Shown here: positions 1 to 7,095 of the stretch, in pieces | Position numbering within the stretch: position 1 is the stretch's first letter | Layout of the letters: every line of letters starts with the position of its first letter | Source of the DNA: Acidovorax sp. | GTDB lineage: Bacteria; Pseudomonadota; Gammaproteobacteria; Burkholderiales; Burkholderiaceae_C | Length of the DNA stretch: 10,080 nt | NCBI GenBank assembly: GCA_011620245.1 | Contig: WOZN01000260.1 | Coordinates: 1 to 10,080, forward strand | Direction of reading: 5' to 3' | Made by a program: the position numbers and the translations under genes | The notes under the pieces: model-generated | Told to the model about the DNA's origin: nothing | Seen by the model: the letters and a program-made list of their open reading frames with translations, nothing else | Databases searched by the model: none

Positions 1-18
1 TGCGCCCGCCAGTGCCGC

Positions 19-44
19 CAGAAATGGGATATTTGGCATTTCTG
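19..44. terminator. Weak inverted repeat before yajC, possible terminator of an upstream gene
   Basis: CAGAAATG (19-26) and CATTTCTG (37-44) form a perfect 8-bp stem around a 10-nt loop. The stem is AT-rich compared with the rest of the window and no T-run follows it. A gene ending to the left of the window (tgt is the usual neighbour of yajC) could use it as a weak terminator, but this is inference from position only. Confidence 0.22.
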
Positions 45-57
45 CATCCCTTAGTCC

Positions 58-87
58 TTGGGCGCCGGGCAGGGGGCCGCATACAAT
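58..87 (+). promoter_or_regulatory. Putative sigma70 promoter for yajC-secD-secF
   Basis: A -35-like TTGGGC (58-63) and a -10 TACAAT (82-87, five of six consensus bases) are separated by 18 nt. The expected transcription start is near 94-95, giving a leader of about 77 nt before the yajC GTG at 171. This is the best -10 box seen in the 170 nt upstream of yajC. The call rests on hexamer match, spacing and position. Confidence 0.5.
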
Positions 88-170
88 GCCCCGTTCTGCC
101 CAGGCAGGCGCATTGGCGCTCGCCTCTGGCGGTTTTTCTGAATTTTGACCATCCATTGTGGAGTCCGTCC

Positions 171-506
171 GTGTTTATTTCTTCTGCTTTCGCCCAGACC
201 GCTCCTGCCGCCGCCGCTGGTGGCGGTGGCATCATGTCCTCGCTCACGGGCATGCTGCCTCTGGTGCTGATGTTCGTGGTGCTGTATTTCGTCATGATCC
301 GCCCCCAGATGAAGCGCCAGAAGGAACATCGCGCCATGATCGAAGCCATCGCCAAGGGCGATGAAGTGGTCACGGCCGGCGGCATCATCGGCAAGGTCAC
401 GCGCCTGTCCGAAGGTTTCCTGTACATCGAGATCGCCAGCGGCGTGGAAGTGCAGGTCCAGCGCAGCGCCGTGACGCAGGTGCTGCCCAAGGGCACGGTC
501 AAGTAA
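171..506 (+). CDS. yajC: YajC, Sec translocon accessory subunit
   Basis: Single-pass inner-membrane protein of the SecD-SecF-YajC complex, which associates with SecYEG during protein export; YajC itself is dispensable in E. coli. The GTG at 171 is chosen as start because a GGAG (160-163) lies 7 nt before it and it gives 111 residues, the usual family length. The frame stays open upstream to 12, but that part reads as low-complexity non-coding sequence. Seen in the protein: a short Ala/Gly-rich N-terminus, one hydrophobic segment at about residues 25-43, then the family-typical IRPQMKRQKEH and a soluble tail with the DEVVTAGGIIGKV motif. It lies 80 nt before secD in the usual yajC-secD-secF order. 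No anomalies. Confidence 0.95.
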   Translation: MFISSAFAQTAPAAAAGGGGIMSSLTGMLPLVLMFVVLYFVMIRPQMKRQKEHRAMIEAIAKGDEVVTAGGIIGKVTRLSEGFLYIEIASGVEVQVQRSAVTQVLPKGTVK

Positions 507-511
507 GTTGC

Positions 512-548
512 CAGGCCTGCGGGCTGGCCGCGGCGGGCATCAGGCCTG
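512..548. repeat. Palindromic octamer pair in the yajC-secD gap
   Basis: CAGGCCTG occurs at 512-519 and again at 541-548. Each copy is self-complementary, so the two can also pair with each other as an 8-bp stem with a 21-nt GC-rich loop. It lies just after the yajC stop and about 40 nt before the secD start. It could be an intercistronic mRNA structure (processing or partial termination) or chance in GC-rich DNA. Confidence 0.3.
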
Positions 549-586
549 CCGCCCTTTGAAGCTGTCTGTGAGATAAGAGCGCGATC

Positions 587-2470
587 ATGAACCGTTACCC
601 GGTCTGGAAATACGCGATCCTGGTGATCGTGCTGCTGGTGGGGGCCCTGTACACCCTGCCCAATTTCTTCGGCGAGGCGCCTGCGGTGCAGGTCTCGTCG
701 GCCAAGGCTACCGTGAAGGTGGACGCCGCCGTGCAGCAGCGGGTGGAAGAGGCGCTCAAGGCTGCGGGCGTGACGCCCGACTTCGTGGCGCTGGAGGGCA
801 ACTCGGTGCGCGCGCGCTTCGACACGCCCGACACCCAGCTCAAGGCCAAGGATGCGATCCAGAAGGCCCTGGTGCCGGACGCCAACGACCCCTCGTACAT
901 CGTGGCGCTGAACCTGGTCTCGCGCTCGCCGCTGTGGCTCAAGGCCCTGCACGCCAATCCCATGTACCTGGGGCTGGACCTGCGCGGCGGCGTGCACTTC
1001 ATGCTGCAGGTGGACATGCAGGCGGCCCTGGCCAAGAAGGCCGAGGCGTACGCGGGCGACATCCGCACCGCGCTGCGCGACAAGAACATCCGCCACGGCG
1101 GCATCAGCCGCGACGGCCAGGCCATCGACATCAAGGTGCGCGACGAGGCCACGCTCACGGCCGTGCGCAACGTGATCGCCGACCAGTTCACCGACCTGCA
1201 GGTCGCCAGCATGCCCGAGGGCAGCGAGTTCCGGCTGCGCGCCACCATCAAGCCCGTGGCCACGCGCCGCGTGCAGGAACAGGCGCTCAAGCAGAACATG
1301 GTCACGCTGCACAACCGCATCAACGAACTGGGCGTGGCCGAGCCCGTGATCCAGCAGCAGGGCATGGACCGCATCGTGGTGCAGTTGCCCGGCGTGCAGG
1401 ACACCGCCAAGGCCAAGGACATCCTGGGCCGCACGGCCACGCTGGAAGTGCGTCTGGTGGACGAAGGCGCCGAAGCGCGCTCGGCAGAAGCCGGCCGGGG
1501 CCCCGTGCCGTTTGGCTCCGAGCGCTACCTGGACCGCAGCGGCCAGCCGGTCATCGTGAAAAAGCAGGTCATCCTGACCGGCGAAAACCTCACCGACGCG
1601 CAGCCGGGCTTCGACGGCCAGACCCGGGAGCCCACCGTCAACCTCACGCTGGACGCCAAGGGCTCGCGCATCTTCCGCGACATCACGCGCGAAAACATCG
1701 GCAAACGCATGGCCATCGTGCTGTTTGAAAAGGGCAAGGGCGAGGTGGTCACGGCCCCCGTGATCCGCAGCGAAATCGGCGGCGGCCGCGTGCAGATCTC
1801 GGGCCGCATGACGACGGCCGAGGCCAACGACACGGCGCTGCTGCTGCGCGCCGGCTCGCTGGCCGCACCCATGGAGATCATCGAGGAATACACCATCGGC
1901 CCCAGCCTGGGCGCCGACAACATTGCGCGCGGCATCCACAGCGTGGTGTGGGGCCTGGCGGCCATCGCCGTCTTCATGTGCGTGTATTACCGGCTGTTTG
2001 GCGTGTTTTCCACCCTGGCATTGTCGGTGAACGTATTGCTGCTGCTGGCCATCCTGTCGATGCTGCAGGCCACGCTCACGCTGCCCGGCATCGCCGCCAT
2101 GGCCCTGGCCCTGGGCGTGGCCATCGACTCCAACGTGCTGATCAACGAGCGCATCCGCGAGGAACTGCGCGACGGCATGTCGCCCCAAGCGGCCATCCAT
2201 GCGGGCTACGAGCGCGCCTGGGCCACCATCCTGGATTCGAACGTCACCACGCTGATCGCGGGCCTGGCGCTGCTGGCCTTCGGCTCCGGCCCCGTGCGCG
2301 GCTTTGCCGTGGTGCACTGCATCGGCATCCTGACCAGCATGTTCTCGGCCGTGTTCTTCTCGCGCGGCCTCGTGAACCTGTGGTACGGCCGCCAGAAGAA
2401 GCTCAAGAGCGTGTCGATCGGTCAGGTGTGGAAGCCCGAGCCCGACACCGCCGTGGCCAAAACGAACTAA
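587..2470 (+). CDS. secD: SecD, protein translocase subunit
   Basis: RND-superfamily membrane subunit that with SecF uses the proton-motive force to pull exported proteins out of SecYEG on the periplasmic side. At 627 residues it is close to E. coli SecD (about 615). Visible parts: N-terminal membrane segment at about 8-28, a large periplasmic region with the family LGLDLRGG motif at 128-135, then about five hydrophobic segments between 450 and 600. The TM motif GVAIDSNVLINERIREEL carries Asp514, corresponding to the E. coli SecD Asp519 implicated in proton movement. The ATG at 587 has an AAGAG (575-579) 7 nt upstream and gives the typical MNRYPVWKY start. The TAA stop overlaps the AAGGA that precedes a small ORF in front of secF. 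Complete, no frameshift. Confidence 0.97.
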   Translation: MNRYPVWKYAILVIVLLVGALYTLPNFFGEAPAVQVSSAKATVKVDAAVQQRVEEALKAAGVTPDFVALEGNSVRARFDTPDTQLKAKDAIQKALVPDANDPSYIVALNLVSRSPLWLKALHANPMYLGLDLRGGVHFMLQVDMQAALAKKAEAYAGDIRTALRDKNIRHGGISRDGQAIDIKVRDEATLTAVRNVIADQFTDLQVASMPEGSEFRLRATIKPVATRRVQEQALKQNMVTLHNRINELGVAEPVIQQQGMDRIVVQLPGVQDTAKAKDILGRTATLEVRLVDEGAEARSAEAGRGPVPFGSERYLDRSGQPVIVKKQVILTGENLTDAQPGFDGQTREPTVNLTLDAKGSRIFRDITRENIGKRMAIVLFEKGKGEVVTAPVIRSEIGGGRVQISGRMTTAEANDTALLLRAGSLAAPMEIIEEYTIGPSLGADNIARGIHSVVWGLAAIAVFMCVYYRLFGVFSTLALSVNVLLLLAILSMLQATLTLPGIAAMALALGVAIDSNVLINERIREELRDGMSPQAAIHAGYERAWATILDSNVTTLIAGLALLAFGSGPVRGFAVVHCIGILTSMFSAVFFSRGLVNLWYGRQKKLKSVSIGQVWKPEPDTAVAKTN

Positions 2471-2482
2471 AGGACTGCGGCC

Positions 2483-2557
2483 ATGGAATTTTTAGCTCTG
2501 GCATCACATGCGCGTTGCGCATATGCGCCCTCTCAGAAAACTCCGGACAAGGAATAA
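2483..2557 (+). CDS. Candidate 24-residue leader ORF between secD and secF
   Basis: An ATG at 2483 is preceded by AAGGA (2470-2474, overlapping the secD stop) with an 8-nt spacer, and the frame closes at TAA 2555-2557, five nt before the secF ATG. The peptide begins MEFLALASH and ends TPDKE; it has no signal peptide and no recognisable domain. Its 3' end overlaps the secF Shine-Dalgarno (AAGGA, 2549-2553), so ribosomes finishing it would unmask or reinitiate at secF. Its frame differs from that of secF. It contains two alternative hairpins. Leader peptides sensing export activity are known upstream of secretion genes (SecM before secA in E. coli, VemP before secDF2 in Vibrio), but no arrest motif of those types is visible. 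It may also be chance. Confidence 0.3.
   Translation: MEFLALASHARCAYAPSQKTPDKE
2508..2528 (+). promoter_or_regulatory. Two mutually exclusive hairpins upstream of secF
   Basis: ATGCGC-GTT-GCGCAT (2508-2522) makes a 6-bp stem with a 3-nt loop. GCGCATATGCGC (2517-2528) is a perfect 12-nt palindrome able to form a 4-bp stem with an ATAT loop. They share bases 2517-2522, so only one can form at a time. They sit inside the candidate leader ORF and end about 20 nt before the secF ribosome binding site, a layout suited to translation-dependent switching. The function is inferred. Confidence 0.35.
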
Positions 2558-2562
2558 AGATC

Positions 2563-3513
2563 ATGGAGTTTTTCCGCATCAGAAAAGACATCCCCTTCAT
2601 GAAGCACGCGTTGGTTTTCAACGCGATTTCCTTCATCACCTTTGCGCTGGCCGTGTTCTTCCTGCTCACGCGCGGCCTGCACCTGTCGGTGGAGTTCACC
2701 GGCGGCACAGTCATGGAAGTGGCCTACAGCCAGCCGGCCGAGCTGGCCAAGGTCCGCGAGACAGTCTCGGGCCTGGGCTACTCCGACGTGCAGGTGCAGA
2801 ACTTCGGCACCGCGCGCGACGTGATGATCCGCCTGCCCGTGCAAAAGGGCGTGACTTCTGCCCAGCAAAGCGAGCAGGTGATTGCCGCGCTGAAGGCGGC
2901 CGATCCGGCCGTGACGCTGCGGCGCACCGAGTTCGTGGGCCCACAGGTGGGCGAGGAGCTGGTGCATGGCGGCCTCATGGCGCTGGCCATGGTGGTCGTG
3001 GGCGTCGTGATCTACCTGGCGTTGCGCTTCGAGTGGAAGTTCGGCGTCGCGGCCATCATCGCCAACCTGCACGACGTGGTGATCATCCTGGGCTTCTTCG
3101 CGTTCTTCCAGTGGGAGTTCTCGCTCTCGGTGCTGGCCGGCGTGCTGGCGGTGCTGGGCTACTCGGTCAACGAGTCGGTCGTGATCTTCGACCGGATCCG
3201 CGAGAGCTTCCGCAAATACCGCAAGATGAGCACCCACGAGGTGATCGACCATGCCATCACCAGCACGATGAGCCGCACCATCATCACCCACGCCTCCACC
3301 GAGGCGATGGTGCTGTCCATGTTCTTCTTCGGCGGCCCGAGCCTGCATTATTTCGCGCTGGCGCTGACCATCGGCATCCTGTTCGGCATCTATTCGTCGG
3401 TGTTCGTGGCGGCGGCCATTGCGATGTGGCTGGGCGTGAAGCGGGAAGACCTGGTCAAGGTGACCAGGAAGGACGAAGACCCGAACGATCCCAACGCAGG
3501 GGCCACGGTCTGA
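2563..3513 (+). CDS. secF: SecF, protein translocase subunit
   Basis: Partner of SecD in the proton-driven export motor of the inner membrane. The open frame runs far upstream inside secD, but the true start is the ATG at 2563: AAGGA (2549-2553) lies 9 nt before it and it gives 316 residues, normal for SecF. Seen: first TM at about 15-35, the periplasmic-entry motif VEFTGGTVMEV (43-53; many relatives have Asp-Phe-Thr-Gly-Gly), the FVGPQVGEEL segment, then five further hydrophobic segments. In the motif GYSVNESVVIFDRIRE, Glu204 stands where E. coli SecF has Asp213, a conservative acidic swap that I believe is common in betaproteobacteria. The tail is short, polar and Asp/Asn-rich. Complete. 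Confidence 0.97.
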   Translation: MEFFRIRKDIPFMKHALVFNAISFITFALAVFFLLTRGLHLSVEFTGGTVMEVAYSQPAELAKVRETVSGLGYSDVQVQNFGTARDVMIRLPVQKGVTSAQQSEQVIAALKAADPAVTLRRTEFVGPQVGEELVHGGLMALAMVVVGVVIYLALRFEWKFGVAAIIANLHDVVIILGFFAFFQWEFSLSVLAGVLAVLGYSVNESVVIFDRIRESFRKYRKMSTHEVIDHAITSTMSRTIITHASTEAMVLSMFFFGGPSLHYFALALTIGILFGIYSSVFVAAAIAMWLGVKREDLVKVTRKDEDPNDPNAGATV

Positions 3514-3533
3514 CGCACTACTATCGATGATGT

Positions 3534-5831
3534 ATGTCCGCACCCCTTTCCGTTCCTCAGCGCCGCCTGGCCCGCCAGGCGCGCCAGAAGTTTGTGGAAG
3601 GAGTCTGCGCCGGGCTGCCTGACCTGGACAAGACGGTTCTGGATTTTCTGACCCAGCTGATGTCCCAGACCGGCACGCAACGCGAGATGCAGTCGCGGCG
3701 CGATGCCTGGCAGCTGTACCAGCAGCACCACAGCGACTGGGTGGCGCACATGGACAATGCCCTGCACGAGGCATTGGCCCCCCATATCAGCACGGCACGC
3801 GACACCCGAGCCGCTGGCGGCGAATTCGAATTGCTCAGCGACGACGTGGTGGAAAACAAGATCGCCGCCTCCCGCATGGCGCTCACGATCACGGAACAGG
3901 TCAGCCACCAGCTCGATACGGTACGGCAGCGAACCCAGTCGCTGGAAGGCCAGGACCTGGGCAGCAATGACATTCTTCGCCCCGAATCTGTCTGCCTGAT
4001 CGTCGTCGAGCAATGGTGCAAGGCCGGCCTGCCACGCACGGACCTGCTGACCGTGGTGGACCCCCTGCAGCGCGACCTGGCCAACCTGTTGCAAAAGCAG
4101 TACCAGACCGTGAACGCGTTCTATGTGGAGCAGGGCATCACGCCACAAAACGACCTGCGCGCTCGCGTGCGCCGGACCGAGGGTGGTGCAGTGACAGGCA
4201 GTGATGCCGGGACGGGCGGGCTTGCATCGCAGGCATTGGCGCAAAGCCGGCAGGCCATGGCCGCAGCACCTGCAGCGCCGCCGAGGCAGGCACAGCAACA
4301 GGGAATGGGAGCCGTCTTTGCCCCCGGCATGACGCCCCTGTCGCGTGCACGCCAGCGGGCGCAGGGCGTCATGGGGCAGTTGCGGCGGCTACTCACCCAG
4401 CCCGCCACCGGCTTTGACCTGGTCAATGCACCGCCCGTATCGGCGGCGCTGGCGTATGCCCTCACGGCCTACCGCATCCAGGCGGACACCTGCTACAGCG
4501 GCATGGCCACGCTCATCGAAGACTACAGCCCTGCCGCGGTGGTGCAACTGGCGGGCACGGTACGGGAGCGCTCCACCGAGTTGAAGAAGAAGGCCGCCAC
4601 GGCAGGAGAAAAAGCCATCATCGAGGTGGTGGCGCTGATGTTTCAGAGCATTCTGGCCGAGGACCGCATTCCCCCGGCCGTGCGCGTGTGGTTTGCACGC
4701 CTGCAGGTGCCGGTGCTGCGCGTGGCACTGGCGGAGCCAGAGTTCTTCAGCAACATCGCCCACCCGGCGCGCCAGCTCATTGACCGCATGGGGGCGTGCG
4801 TCATGGGGTTTGATGCCACCACGATCAATGGCAGCGCCCTGCAGGCGGAAATTCGCCGCGTGGTGCAGGTGATCGAGCAATACCCCGAAACCGGGCGGCG
4901 GGTCTTTCAGCTGGTGTACGACGAATTCGAAAAATTCCTGTCGAAGTTCCTGACCGAGAAACAGGCCACGTCGCGTCTCGTGAGCGTGGCGCAGCAGGTG
5001 GAGCAGAGGGAAACGCTGGCCATCCAGTACACGATCGAACTGCGCACCATGCTGCGCGACATGCCGGTGCGCGAGGAGATTCGGGAGTTTCTCTTCAAGA
5101 CCTGGGCCGAGGTGCTGGCCCTCTCGGCCGTGCGCGAGGGCCCGCAGCACGCCGACACCGTCACTTACAAGCGCACTGCGGCCGATCTGGTCTGGGCGGC
5201 CAGCGCCAAACCCCATCGCAGTGACCGGGCGCAGGTCATCCAGAGCCTGCCGGGCCTGCTGCAACGCCTGCGCCAGGGTCTGGCGTTGATGGGAATCGAC
5301 GGAGCCGCGCAGGACGCCCAGATCAAGGTTTTGACCGATACCCTGGCCGATGCCTTCCTGTCCAAGACGGCTTCGATTCCGCAGTCCCACATCGACGCCA
5401 TGGCCAAGCGCCTGGCCAACCTGGAAGACTTCATCGGGGATGCCGCGCTGGGCGACATGCCGCTCAATGCCGACAACATCGAAATGATGCTCGGCATCGA
5501 TGCGTCCTCCATCCACGTCATCGCCGACAACGGGGCGCCGGTGGACGATGCCATGGTGGCCTGGGCCCAGGAACTGCAGCGGGGCACATGGTTCACCCTG
5601 GACCACAATGGATCGTCGGCGCAGGTGCAATACGCCTGGCAGAGCCAGCGCAAGCAATTGCACCTCTTTGCCGCCACGAACGGCAGCAGCTACCTCATCC
5701 AGCTGCGCCGACTGGCGGCCTACCTGCAATCCGGGCTGCTGGTGGCACAGGACGAGGAAGGCATCACCCTGCGCGCAACCCGCGACGCGCTGGCCAAGCT
5801 GGACGCCAATCCGGAGCGGCTGCTGGGCTGA
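3534..5831 (+). CDS. DUF1631 family protein, function unknown
   Basis: 765-residue cytoplasmic-looking protein: no signal peptide or convincing membrane segment. The overall pattern (helical N-terminal region with LARQARQKFVEG and clustered hydrophobics; an Ala/Gln/Pro-rich linker at about 228-272; a second long helical region; a C-terminal block near 680-765 with LQRGTW, then alternating strand-like segments) matches my recollection of the large proteobacterial DUF1631 proteins. The C-terminal GTWF...LFAATNG pattern looks like a small beta-barrel-type domain, but I cannot name it. The start at 3534 follows secF by 20 nt and has no clear Shine-Dalgarno, so it may depend on ribosomes finishing secF. 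Being codirectional and close to secF suggests cotranscription; a role in secretion is not shown. No catalytic motif was recognised. Confidence 0.8.
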   Translation: MSAPLSVPQRRLARQARQKFVEGVCAGLPDLDKTVLDFLTQLMSQTGTQREMQSRRDAWQLYQQHHSDWVAHMDNALHEALAPHISTARDTRAAGGEFELLSDDVVENKIAASRMALTITEQVSHQLDTVRQRTQSLEGQDLGSNDILRPESVCLIVVEQWCKAGLPRTDLLTVVDPLQRDLANLLQKQYQTVNAFYVEQGITPQNDLRARVRRTEGGAVTGSDAGTGGLASQALAQSRQAMAAAPAAPPRQAQQQGMGAVFAPGMTPLSRARQRAQGVMGQLRRLLTQPATGFDLVNAPPVSAALAYALTAYRIQADTCYSGMATLIEDYSPAAVVQLAGTVRERSTELKKKAATAGEKAIIEVVALMFQSILAEDRIPPAVRVWFARLQVPVLRVALAEPEFFSNIAHPARQLIDRMGACVMGFDATTINGSALQAEIRRVVQVIEQYPETGRRVFQLVYDEFEKFLSKFLTEKQATSRLVSVAQQVEQRETLAIQYTIELRTMLRDMPVREEIREFLFKTWAEVLALSAVREGPQHADTVTYKRTAADLVWAASAKPHRSDRAQVIQSLPGLLQRLRQGLALMGIDGAAQDAQIKVLTDTLADAFLSKTASIPQSHIDAMAKRLANLEDFIGDAALGDMPLNADNIEMMLGIDASSIHVIADNGAPVDDAMVAWAQELQRGTWFTLDHNGSSAQVQYAWQSQRKQLHLFAATNGSSYLIQLRRLAAYLQSGLLVAQDEEGITLRATRDALAKLDANPERLLG

Positions 5832-5832
5832 C

Positions 5833-5877
5833 CCGGGCTGGCCCTGGCTGACCCTGGCAGTACGCGGACCAGCCCGG
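5833..5877. terminator. Inverted repeat between convergent genes, possible bidirectional terminator
   Basis: CCGGGCTGG (5833-5841) and CCAGCCCGG (5869-5877) pair perfectly over 9 bp with a 27-nt loop, filling the 47-nt gap between the DUF1631 stop and the dprA stop. There is no T-run on either strand, so it is not a classic intrinsic terminator; it may block read-through or protect 3' ends. A 9-bp direct repeat GGCTGACCC (5826-5834 and 5846-5854, period 20) overlaps the DUF1631 stop codon and hints at a small tandem duplication here. Confidence 0.4.
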
Positions 5878-5878
5878 T

Positions 5879-7093
5879 TCAGGCGCTGCCCATGCGCTGA
5901 AACAGGCCGCCCGGCAGCCGGGCCACGACACCGGCCAGCTCCAGCTCCAGCAGCTGCACCTGCATGGCAGCGGTGTCCATGCCCGTGCGCGCCATCAGGG
6001 CATCGAGCCCCACCGGATCAAACCCCATCGCCTGGAGCAGCGCACTTTCGGGCGGTGCGGCCGGGGCCGTGCCGGGGGTGGCAGGCTTCGGCGCAGCACC
6101 TGGCACGGGAAGCTGGAGTTCTTCCAGCACGTCCTGCGCCGACTCCACCAGCTTGGCGCCCTGCCGTATCAGGGCATGGCATCCGCGCGACTGCGGCGCA
6201 TGGATGGAGCCCGGAATGGCGAACACTTCACGCCCCTGCTCCGCCGCCAGCCGGGCCGTGATCAGCGAGCCCGATGCCAATGCCGCTTCCACCACCAGCG
6301 TTCCCTGCGAAAGGCCTGCAATGATGCGGTTGCGCTTGGGAAAATTCGCAGCCAGTGGTGGTGTGCCCAGGGGATATTCGCTGACCAGGATGCCATGGGC
6401 GGCGATGCGCCTGGCCAGCCCCAGGTTCTGGCGGGGGTACACCCTGTCGAGCCCCGTTCCCACCACCGCAATCGTGGCGGGACAGGTGGCACCTGCCACC
6501 GCGCTGTCCAGCGCCCCCTCATGGGCTGCTGCATCCACCCCCAGCGCCAGTCCGGACACGATGGTCAGCCCCGCCGCATGCAGTGCGCGCGCAAACTGCC
6601 GCGCGTTTTCAGCGCCCTGCGCGGTGGGATTGCGGCTGCCCACGATCGCCAGGCACCGGCCAGCGGGAAAAGGGTTGGCGGCCCATATCGCTTCAGACCC
6701 CATGCCATACAGCACCAGCGGAGGGTCTTCCGTGTCGAGCAGGGCCTGCGGGTAGCGCGCATCGCCCAGCGTCAGGAAAACCCGTGCGGCCCCTTCGGGC
6801 GCCGGGCCCTGGAGCCACGTCCAGGTGGCCTCCAGTTGCTGCGCGAAGTCCGCCGGAAGCTGCCGCAGGGCCTGCGCCTGCGCGGGCGTGACGCACTGCG
6901 CCAGCGCGGCCTCGGACTGCTGGAAAATGGCCGCAGGAAGGCCAAAGGCCGCCAGAAGGCGGCGGGCGGTGCCGTTGCCAACGCCCGGTGTCAGCGTCAG
7001 ACGCAACCAGCCGGCGAGTTCATCGCGGTCGATGGCTGGGATGGGGCCGAGAGGGGCTCGTCCCCCAGGCAACCGCACGGGCTCCGATTCCAT
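5879..7093 (-). CDS. dprA: DprA/Smf, DNA-processing protein
   Basis: Cytoplasmic single-strand DNA-binding protein that protects incoming DNA and loads RecA in natural transformation; it is also present in bacteria with no demonstrated competence. At 404 residues it is somewhat longer than E. coli Smf. Domains seen: N-terminal helix-hairpin-helix-like stretch LTLTPGVGNGTARRLL (32-47); Rossmann-type core with AIVGSRNPT (149-157), SGLALGVDAAAH (180-191), VVGTGLDRVYP (210-220), the hallmark FPKRNRIIAGLS (251-262) and ASGSLITARLAAEQGREVF; a Pro/Ala-rich linker; a C-terminal winged-helix-like region (about 345-400). The ATG lies 2 nt after the LysM gene stop with only an AAGG touching it, which suggests translational coupling. 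It is convergent with the DUF1631 gene. Confidence 0.95.
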   Translation of the reverse strand: MESEPVRLPGGRAPLGPIPAIDRDELAGWLRLTLTPGVGNGTARRLLAAFGLPAAIFQQSEAALAQCVTPAQAQALRQLPADFAQQLEATWTWLQGPAPEGAARVFLTLGDARYPQALLDTEDPPLVLYGMGSEAIWAANPFPAGRCLAIVGSRNPTAQGAENARQFARALHAAGLTIVSGLALGVDAAAHEGALDSAVAGATCPATIAVVGTGLDRVYPRQNLGLARRIAAHGILVSEYPLGTPPLAANFPKRNRIIAGLSQGTLVVEAALASGSLITARLAAEQGREVFAIPGSIHAPQSRGCHALIRQGAKLVESAQDVLEELQLPVPGAAPKPATPGTAPAAPPESALLQAMGFDPVGLDALMARTGMDTAAMQVQLLELELAGVVARLPGGLFQRMGSA

Positions 7094-7095
7094 CC

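Noticed and set aside
106..137. Terminator AGGCG/CGCCT followed by a T-run (133-137) before yajC
   Set aside because: The stem is only 5 bp with a 10-nt loop, the T-run starts 8 nt after the stem, and it would stop the putative yajC promoter transcript.
12..170. N-terminal extension of yajC from the ATG at 12
   Set aside because: It would add 53 residues of low-complexity sequence, run across the promoter-like boxes, and exceed the family length; the GTG at 171 has a proper ribosome binding site.
2483..2557. SecM- or VemP-type arrest peptide
   Set aside because: No matching arrest motif and no export signal in the 24 residues; kept only as a candidate leader ORF.
1948..2562. Long upstream extension of the secF frame
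   Set aside because: It lies out of frame over secD, which is clearly coding; the stretch is a high-GC shadow and SecF begins at 2563.
2533..3774. 413-residue open frame on the minus strand
   Set aside because: His/Arg/Gln-rich translation opposite secF and the start of the DUF1631 gene, typical of antisense shadow in high-GC DNA; no family resemblance.
4389..5729. 446-residue open frame on the minus strand opposite the DUF1631 gene
   Set aside because: Antisense shadow with His/Gly/Arg/Gln-rich composition and no recognisable motif.
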